Origin: Pseudoalteromonas lipolytica
GTDB taxonomy: Bacteria > Pseudomonadota > Gammaproteobacteria > Enterobacterales > Alteromonadaceae
Assembly: GCF_900116435.1 (NCBI RefSeq)
Contig: NZ_FPAZ01000005.1
Coordinates: 186,001-250,000, forward strand
DNA: 64,000 nucleotides
Direction of reading: 5' to 3'
The notes beneath the pieces are model-generated. The model saw only the letters and a program-made list of their open reading frames with translations. It did no database searches and had not been told where the DNA came from. Positions 58,061 to 64,000 of this stretch are shown here, in pieces. The translations under genes were made by a program, and so were the position numbers. Every line of letters starts with the position of its first letter. The first letter of the stretch is position 1.

Positions 58061-58359
58061 GTCCTTAAATAGATCCCTTTCGCGCAAATTTGACTATCTA
58101 ATAATTTATCTGATTTGATTGCATAAGCGCCTAAAATGTAATCATTATTTACTTTTAGTGTAAAAATAAGCTGCTTTCACTATACATGTGATTTTCTGTC
58201 CATAATTATGATTAATTAAGTGCTTTTCTACATCATTTTCTACACTTTTTGACTTTATCGTAAGTAACTGTAATTGAAGGTAATAACTTGTAAAGCATAG
58301 AGTTTTTTTTGCACTGTTCGAGTCGGAATGGGGTATTACAAACAATAAGGAAAAACTCC

Positions 58360-58992
58360 ATCAAAAGCACTCTACTTAAAACAAGTGTTGTCTCAAGTTT
58401 ATTTTCGGTACTGGCTGCTTGTTCAAACGACGACAGTAGCTATGTGTAACTATACAATGGTTCTTATAACAGCCCTTACACACGTTTATTTGTTGATGAC
58501 ACTGAACGTTCGGGCGTAGACTTTGATGACGTAACAACCTGCCATATCTATGACTTGGGTGAGTATGAACTGAGTTTTTAATATGATGAAGCCAGTGATT
58601 GCTATAACGCTATTTATAAAGCTTACGACCCTCGTATGATGACCATTGAAGAAAACCTAACCCTAGCGGCTATAGCCACGCTATTAATGTGGTTAACTTT
58701 ATTGATAACTAGCAGAGCAATATATTGATAAAGTGGGTATGTACTGCACTCTAAATGATGAGACCGTGAAGATACTAGCAATAGTGTAGAAGAGTTAGAC
58801 GAAAGTGGTTGAGAACTAAGTTTATAGTATCTATGTGGTGTTTGGATATTGGCCAACAGATAGTGAACTTTGCAACTAATAGATATGAACTTTACTGAAG
58901 AAAATAATTATACCTTGGTGATTGAACGCGATGAAACAACGGACTCAGATTATAAAATGAGCCTAGAGCTCACAGTGACTAAACAGTCTTAA
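58360..58992 (+). pseudogene. Decayed lipoprotein gene
   Basis: After AAGGAAAAAC a frame opens with ATC instead of ATG and reads IKSTLLKTSVVSSLFSVLAA then CSNDDSSYV and a stop: a lipoprotein signal with lipobox. Beyond it, protein-like stretches recur between stops and frame changes (YNGSYNSPYTRLFVDDTERS; DEASDCYNAIYKAYDP) and the end reads NYTLVIERDETTDSDYKMSL before LELTVTKQS and a stop. At least two in-frame stops and a frameshift near 58660. It lies beside the lipoprotein module and may once have been a fourth member. Confidence 0.75.
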
Positions 58993-59093
58993 TTGGCTTG
59001 AATGCAACGGGGTCGTTTATTTACTCTTACTAAGTGTTTATTGTATAAACAATGAACGCTTTTATGTTGTTAAAGCAGAGACAAGGATTGGGT

Positions 59094-61736
59094 ATGGATG
59101 AAGGTATTGCGTTATTAATATTGCTTGTTTTAGTGGTATTCGGCGGTTCTGTTGCAGGAATAATTGCTTTATTTCAGCTGTCTGTTTTAAAAAAAGAAGT
59201 CGCGTTATTGAGAGAGAAGCTTGCTGAGCCAAGGCCCGATAAGCAGCAAACGGATACTGAATTTCAACAGCATGTACCAAGAACCTCATCACAATCAACA
59301 AACACAGCTTCGCATTCAACAATAACAGCAACGATTGATTCGTTGCACGTTGAGCCAATGCTCTCTGCAGCAAGGCAGCCTCAGGGGTCGTCTCATGAGC
59401 CAATGCTTACCCTAGGGAAAGCCGCTGCGTTTGAGTTTATCACGTCCCTTATTACAGTGTTTAAAACTAATTGGCTGACGTGGGTTGGGGCTATTGCACT
59501 TGCTTTTGGCGGAATCTTTTTAGCCCGTTATTCGCTAGAAGCAGGGCTCTTGTCAGAAACGATGCGATTAACTTTAGGCGCTGTTTTTGGGGTAAGTTTA
59601 ATTGTGGCAGCAGAGTACTTGCATCGTAAAGGAATAGTGTTTGAAGGCTTTAATAACTATATACCGGCAGCGCTTGCCAGTGGCGGCTTTATCAGTTGTT
59701 TTGCTTTAACATTACTGGCTTATACCCACTATGCATTATTAGCGCCTTTGCCTGCCTTCGCTATTTTGACACTGGTGTCGTTGGCTGCCAGTTGGATGGC
59801 ATTGCGCTTTGGTCCTCTGCTTGCGGCTATTGGTATTATTGGTGCTTACAGTGTGCCGGTCTGGGTGAATACAGGGAGTAACGACTTTGTTGGTTTATTG
59901 ACCTATGTTGGCTTTGTGAGTGTTTCGGCCTCTTTGGTGGCTCATTATGTGAAACGTCAGTGGCTTTGGTATTTGCTCTGGACTGGACACCTTGGTTGGT
60001 ATTGGTTAGTGGCAGTAAGCGCTTCACATAATATTCTGTGGTTTATTAACGTATACGCTGTGTTCAGTATCTTGCTACTGATTGCGATTGTGCGTTTGGG
60101 TCTTAAGTTTATTCAAATAGAACACCGCCCTCAGCGTTTCATAAAGCAGCTTAAGCAACTACCCGATAATCCATTGCTTATAGCGATTTTAGCGCCGCTT
60201 GGTTTTTTGATGTTTAGCAATAATGCGTTACTCACTTGGCAACTTAGTAGTCTGTTAATGGTCAGTGTGCTGTTGTTTTTAGTGCTTAAAAACAGCGCGT
60301 GGGATAGTTGGTTAACGGTTGCAGTCGGCTGTGTTGTGCTGTTATTAATTAGCCAGCGTAATAGCGTTGATTTTACCGAGCAGCTTTTTGTGTTTAGGCA
60401 AAACTACGGAGTCGGGCTGTTTTTTATCGCGCTGTTTATTAGTTATGGTTTGCTGTTCGCACGCAAATATCCACAGCGGTTAGGATTCTCGCTGATAGCT
60501 TCGCTGTCGAGCTTTGTGATTATTGGTTGCTTGTATGTTATTACGCCAAATAATGCGCTTACAAATGCTTATCCGCTCTGGTGTACGGTGTTATTGGGGG
60601 TCAGTGCACTGTTATTTAAATTAGCGGTGCGTAACAAGCAGCCCTTACAGGTTTTTTGTTTTTGGTTAGGTGGCAATGGCAACATTAGCTTAGCGCTCAC
60701 AATGTTGCTTGAAGGAAGTAGTTTGACGCTTGCATTAGCTATGCAGGTTGTATTAATTAGCTTTTATATTAATAAGCATGCACTGCGTTTACCAATGTGG
60801 CCATTAAAAGCGTTAATAGCGTGTTTGTTGGTACGCTTAAGCTTAGCACCTTGGACACCAAGTTACAGTGATGCAGTATTGCTTGGCGTTCATTGGAGTA
60901 TTGTTGTCTATCCTTTGTGTGCTGGGTTATTTTATTGGGCTGCAAGGTTTTGGCAACAGCAGCCATTGAGGGTTTGGTTAGAAGGCGCAGGCTTACACTG
61001 TATTGCTTTATTTGTTACCACAGAGACCAGTTATCAATTGGTTGGGCATTATCCTGATTTTAATAACCTGTCAGTGTACGAGCACATCTTGCTTACGTGT
61101 AATTGGGGGGTATTAGGGTGTGTATATTTACTGCGTGCTCGGTATACGCAGCAAATGGTAAAACTTTACCAACTAGCGGGGTTAGGATTACTAACACTTG
61201 CAGGGTTGCTCGCTGCTACTTTATTCATGGAGTTAAATCCTTTCTTTGCACAGATACGCATTGGTCAAATGCCTGTTTTTAACTGGTTACTACTTGTGTG
61301 GTTAGTGCCGGCATTAATATGTGTATGGGCAGGTCAATTAACTAGGTCTATTAATTCCCGTTTACTGAAGCCATTTCATATTTTAGCGGGTGCTTTCACC
61401 GCACTGTATATTAATGCAGAAATACGCCATAACTGGCAAGGTGAGTTTATTAACTTAGCGCAGCCTACCTCAGATGCTGAGCTTTATAGCTATTCATTAG
61501 TGTGGTTGATCATAGGTGCTTTAGTGGTAGTGATGGGTCATTTAAAGTCATTGGCTACGGTGCAAAAGCTAGGGCTTGGTTTATTAGCGCTGGTGGTATT
61601 AAAGGTATTTTTGATTGATATGGCAAATTTAACAGGGCTGTTAAGAGCCGTCTCGTTTTTAGGGCTGGGATTATCTTTAGTGGCACTGAGCTGGTTATTT
61701 CAAAAGTTTAAGGCAAAGCCCGTTGCTTTGCCTTAA
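59094..61736 (+). CDS. DUF2339 multi-pass membrane protein
   Basis: 880 aa from ATG 59094 (ribosome site AAGGA; an upstream in-frame ATG at 59052 has none). A first helix and short coiled segment (LKKEVALLREKL), a Gln/Ser/Thr-rich linker (about 45-105), then some 20-25 hydrophobic helices to the end, beginning FKTNWLTWVGAIALAFGGIFLARYSLE. This matches the DUF2339 family of large bacterial membrane proteins of unknown role. It is convergent with the sensor kinase, 12 bases away. Confidence 0.88.
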   Translation: MDEGIALLILLVLVVFGGSVAGIIALFQLSVLKKEVALLREKLAEPRPDKQQTDTEFQQHVPRTSSQSTNTASHSTITATIDSLHVEPMLSAARQPQGSSHEPMLTLGKAAAFEFITSLITVFKTNWLTWVGAIALAFGGIFLARYSLEAGLLSETMRLTLGAVFGVSLIVAAEYLHRKGIVFEGFNNYIPAALASGGFISCFALTLLAYTHYALLAPLPAFAILTLVSLAASWMALRFGPLLAAIGIIGAYSVPVWVNTGSNDFVGLLTYVGFVSVSASLVAHYVKRQWLWYLLWTGHLGWYWLVAVSASHNILWFINVYAVFSILLLIAIVRLGLKFIQIEHRPQRFIKQLKQLPDNPLLIAILAPLGFLMFSNNALLTWQLSSLLMVSVLLFLVLKNSAWDSWLTVAVGCVVLLLISQRNSVDFTEQLFVFRQNYGVGLFFIALFISYGLLFARKYPQRLGFSLIASLSSFVIIGCLYVITPNNALTNAYPLWCTVLLGVSALLFKLAVRNKQPLQVFCFWLGGNGNISLALTMLLEGSSLTLALAMQVVLISFYINKHALRLPMWPLKALIACLLVRLSLAPWTPSYSDAVLLGVHWSIVVYPLCAGLFYWAARFWQQQPLRVWLEGAGLHCIALFVTTETSYQLVGHYPDFNNLSVYEHILLTCNWGVLGCVYLLRARYTQQMVKLYQLAGLGLLTLAGLLAATLFMELNPFFAQIRIGQMPVFNWLLLVWLVPALICVWAGQLTRSINSRLLKPFHILAGAFTALYINAEIRHNWQGEFINLAQPTSDAELYSYSLVWLIIGALVVVMGHLKSLATVQKLGLGLLALVVLKVFLIDMANLTGLLRAVSFLGLGLSLVALSWLFQKFKAKPVALP

Positions 61737-61740
61737 TAAT
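61710..61740 (+). terminator. Hairpin overlapping the DUF2339 stop codon
   Basis: AAGGCAAAG - CCCGTTG - CTTTGCCTT; the second arm runs into the stop codon TAA and a TAATAAT tail. With only 12 bases between the convergent stops this is the only room for a terminator. Confidence 0.5.
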
Positions 61741-61748
61741 AGGGTCAT

Positions 61749-64000
61749 TTAAGTGCTGTGATTAAGCAGCGCTTTTAATTTTGCCGGTTTCACCGGTTTG
61801 CTCAAGTAGTGAATATTATCGGCTTTGGTTTGCTGTTTTAGGGCTTCGTCACGCACTGCGGTAATTAAAATGGCAGGAACAGGGCTTTGCCAAATCTCTC
61901 GAAGTGTTTTTATTAAGGTAATGCCGTCGCAATCATGGCCAAGCTGATAATCCATTAGAATCACGTCGGGGGCGCGATGTTCTTTGGCATATGCAAGTAC
62001 GGTGTCGACATTTTCAAATAGCTTATAATTTGCTTGCCATTTTTGTAATAAACTTGCCATTGCATGCAGGTTTTCGGGGTCATCATCAACAGCCACAATA
62101 TTCATGGCTGTACGATTCTCAACGCCTTTTTTCGGTGTCTCTTTTTGTTGTATAAATTGACTGTCTCCGTAGGGCACTTCAATACTAAAGCGACTTCCTT
62201 TGCCGGGTGTTGAGCTTACATCGAGACGCAAAGATAAAAGGTCGACCATTCTTTTTACAACCCCAAGACCTAGGCCTACACCTTTATTATCGCCCGCTTC
62301 AATGCGGTAAAAGTCATTAAAGATTTTCGCTTGTTCTAGCTCTGAAATGCCAGGGCCCGTATCCCATACCTCGATTCTTAAATGATGTTTTCGTTTGCGA
62401 CACGCAATCAAAACTTGGCCGCTATTAGTGTATTTAACAGCATTTGAAACAAGATTTTGAACAATACGACGTAAGTAAGTGATGTCGCTATGTACAATAA
62501 CACCGGTTGATCGCACTTTAAGCTTAAGGCCTTTTTCGCTCGACATGATGGCGTATTCATTTTTCAACGGGGCTAAAATGTCATCAATGCTAAAGTGGCG
62601 AGGTGTTGGGGTCATTGCGCCTTGTTCTAACTTGGCTATTTCAAGCAGTGCCGACATTAAGTGGACAGTTGAATCGAGGCTTGCCCCCAGTTTTTCAAAG
62701 TTATTTAAATTGTTACTTGAAAGCGTTTTATCATCAATTGCCGCCAAGTACAGGCGGGCAGCATTTAGCGGTTGAAGTATGTCGTGACTTGCGAGTGCTA
62801 AAAATCGGGTTTTACTGTCGTTAGCTTGCTCGGCCTCTTTTTTAGCTAAAGTAAGTGCTTGCTCAGTTTGTACGCGGCTGTCTATTTGTGCTTGTAGATC
62901 TCTATTGATTGTTCGGATTTCTTGCGTGCGTGCTTCAATCCGATTTTCAAGATCCATATTCACTTCTTCAAGGGCATTTTGTGTTTCGATATGCGCTGTA
63001 ATATCAGAGAAGCTGGTCACAAAGCCGCCATCAGGTAATGGGTTACCTATCATTTCAAATACTTGGCCATTTCGGCGATGACGAATAAAGTGATGTGGAC
63101 TGCCATTTTTAAGGTGTTGTACACGTTTTTCTACGTGTCGTTCTATTTCACCGGGGCCGCATTCACCGCGTTCGGCGTTGTAGCGAATCACTTCTTCAAT
63201 GGCTTGACCCACCTCTAAGAACCCTTCGGGGTAGTTAAACATTTCGGCATAACGCTTGTTCCACGCCACTAAATTAAGCTCTTTGTCGACAACCGAAATA
63301 CCATGGCTGAGGTTTTCAAGTGATGTGAATAATAAGTTTTGATTAAATTGCAGAGCTTGTGTTGTTTCGTCAAAGAAGTTTACCACTTCTTCAAAGGCCA
63401 TTCGTTTACCAGAAGCGACAGTATGAATAAGCGCTTGCGCCGATGACGCGCCCAATACACCCGTTAAAGCGCGTTCGCAATAGGCGATAAATTCAGGGGC
63501 AGGGTGGGCATTATTATCATCTAGCTTGTGCGTTAAAGCGAAATGCGCCAGTACTTGCTGACTGCGTTGAATACCTAAAAAGGTCTGTAGCAGTACTTTA
63601 AAGTCGTACACAGTGGCTTTTACATTTTTATTTAAACGCCGTGCAAACACCGCTTGTTCTTTGGGGTTAACAAATGCAGCTGCTTGAATTTTATCAATTA
63701 AACGCTCATCAGCCCCTAACGAGAAACTAATATAGCAACCAATATTGGCAAACAACGCAATGAGTGTTCCGCGCGTAATAAGGGTTTGTTGTAGTTCTGC
63801 ATTTAGGCTATTACCGGCATCTAAAATCGGTAACATGAGGAATAACACCCAACAAATAAAGCCTGCAAGTAACCCTGCATATACCCCGTAAGCATGACCT
63901 TTACGCCAATATAAGCCACCGACAATGGCAGGGAGTAGTTGAGATACAAGCGAAAATGCAACTAAGCCCATACTGGCGAGGGCTTTGCCATGACCAAACC
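61749..64000 (-). CDS. crbS: CrbS-like hybrid sensor kinase (SSS transporter-PAS-HK-REC), N-terminus outside window
   Basis: The last ~750 residues; the frame stays open to the window edge. It begins with the final helices of a sodium/solute symporter-like domain (SLVSQLLPAIVGGLYWRKGH), then a linker, a PAS domain (SVVDKELNLVAWNKRYAEMF), a coiled coil, histidine kinase (LASHDILQPLNAARL with the His, NAVKYTNSGQ, DTGPGI, GLGLGVV) and a C-terminal receiver with Asp in ILMDYQLGHDCDG. This order is that of CrbS/MxtR, which senses short-chain carboxylates and activates CrbR and acs. A CrbR-like gene follows acs at 44619. Confidence 0.9.
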   Translation of the reverse strand, partial: FGHGKALASMGLVAFSLVSQLLPAIVGGLYWRKGHAYGVYAGLLAGFICWVLFLMLPILDAGNSLNAELQQTLITRGTLIALFANIGCYISFSLGADERLIDKIQAAAFVNPKEQAVFARRLNKNVKATVYDFKVLLQTFLGIQRSQQVLAHFALTHKLDDNNAHPAPEFIAYCERALTGVLGASSAQALIHTVASGKRMAFEEVVNFFDETTQALQFNQNLLFTSLENLSHGISVVDKELNLVAWNKRYAEMFNYPEGFLEVGQAIEEVIRYNAERGECGPGEIERHVEKRVQHLKNGSPHHFIRHRRNGQVFEMIGNPLPDGGFVTSFSDITAHIETQNALEEVNMDLENRIEARTQEIRTINRDLQAQIDSRVQTEQALTLAKKEAEQANDSKTRFLALASHDILQPLNAARLYLAAIDDKTLSSNNLNNFEKLGASLDSTVHLMSALLEIAKLEQGAMTPTPRHFSIDDILAPLKNEYAIMSSEKGLKLKVRSTGVIVHSDITYLRRIVQNLVSNAVKYTNSGQVLIACRKRKHHLRIEVWDTGPGISELEQAKIFNDFYRIEAGDNKGVGLGLGVVKRMVDLLSLRLDVSSTPGKGSRFSIEVPYGDSQFIQQKETPKKGVENRTAMNIVAVDDDPENLHAMASLLQKWQANYKLFENVDTVLAYAKEHRAPDVILMDYQLGHDCDGITLIKTLREIWQSPVPAILITAVRDEALKQQTKADNIHYLSKPVKPAKLKALLNHST

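Noticed and set aside
46161..58992. Prophage, insertion sequence or integron as the origin of the accessory region
   Set aside because: No integrase, transposase, att-like ends or phage genes found; only the 720-bp direct repeat supports rearrangement.

Overview
The window looks like chromosomal DNA of a marine gammaproteobacterium of the order Alteromonadales, most likely Pseudoalteromonas. The evidence is the low G+C content, the ftsB-ispD-ispF-truD-surE-pcm-yqaA-nlpD-rpoS order followed by inverted mutS and then pncC-recA, the TonB and DcaP-type outer membrane proteins, DUF2982/DUF2947 families, and a CrbS/CrbR system beside acs. No tRNA, rRNA, CRISPR array, intact insertion sequence or prophage was seen.

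Layout. 1-1330 holds the end of an RND efflux operon (minus strand). 1478-4930 has a small membrane protein, DUF2982, an unknown protein and two DUF1566 secreted proteins. 4918-9470 holds cca, a GspA/GspB-like pair and an HD-GYP phosphodiesterase. 9696-14148 is a divergent proline catabolism locus (putA and an Lrp-type regulator). 14259-17717 holds an SH3 protein, a CYTH/CHAD triphosphatase, a START protein and dgkA. 17999-22591 holds metK, tkt, ppnP and raiA. 22790-27693 has an atypical NRAMP transporter, a MoxR/VWA pair and small conserved proteins. 27716-34091 is the ftsB-to-rpoS cluster, followed by mutS, pncC and recA. 38878-45269 has a siderophore receptor, a DcaP-like porin, acs and a CrbR-like regulator. 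45321-46151 is purU. 46276-58992 is an accessory region. 59094-64000 holds a DUF2339 membrane protein and a CrbS-like sensor kinase that runs off the end.

The most interesting part is 46276-58992. It contains an ECF-type sigma factor in a two-gene operon with a transmembrane Ser/Thr kinase carrying TPR-like repeats. Three lipoprotein genes lie around the pair, two of them large paralogues. Each of the three has the same bipartite element 51-68 bases before its start: GAGAA, 11 bases, AATTWCGTS, with identical spacing in all three. I infer that this is the promoter read by the linked sigma factor, so the locus would be a self-contained phospho-signalling and envelope-lipoprotein regulon. A direct repeat of about 720 bp with a period of about 4.19 kb shows that the second lipoprotein gene arrived by a duplication or integration. 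That event left a broken kinase tail and a broken lipoprotein tail. A decayed lipoprotein gene lies further right.

Other signals are operator-like sites for MetJ (metK), LexA (recA), Lrp (putA/lrp), Fur (siderophore receptor) and an FNR-like palindrome (raiA); a MITE-like intergenic repeat in three states; and several terminators that overlap stop codons or sit inside a convergent gene. The acs, crbR and crbS genes, expected to act together in acetate control, are here separated by purU, the sigma/kinase/lipoprotein region and the DUF2339 gene.
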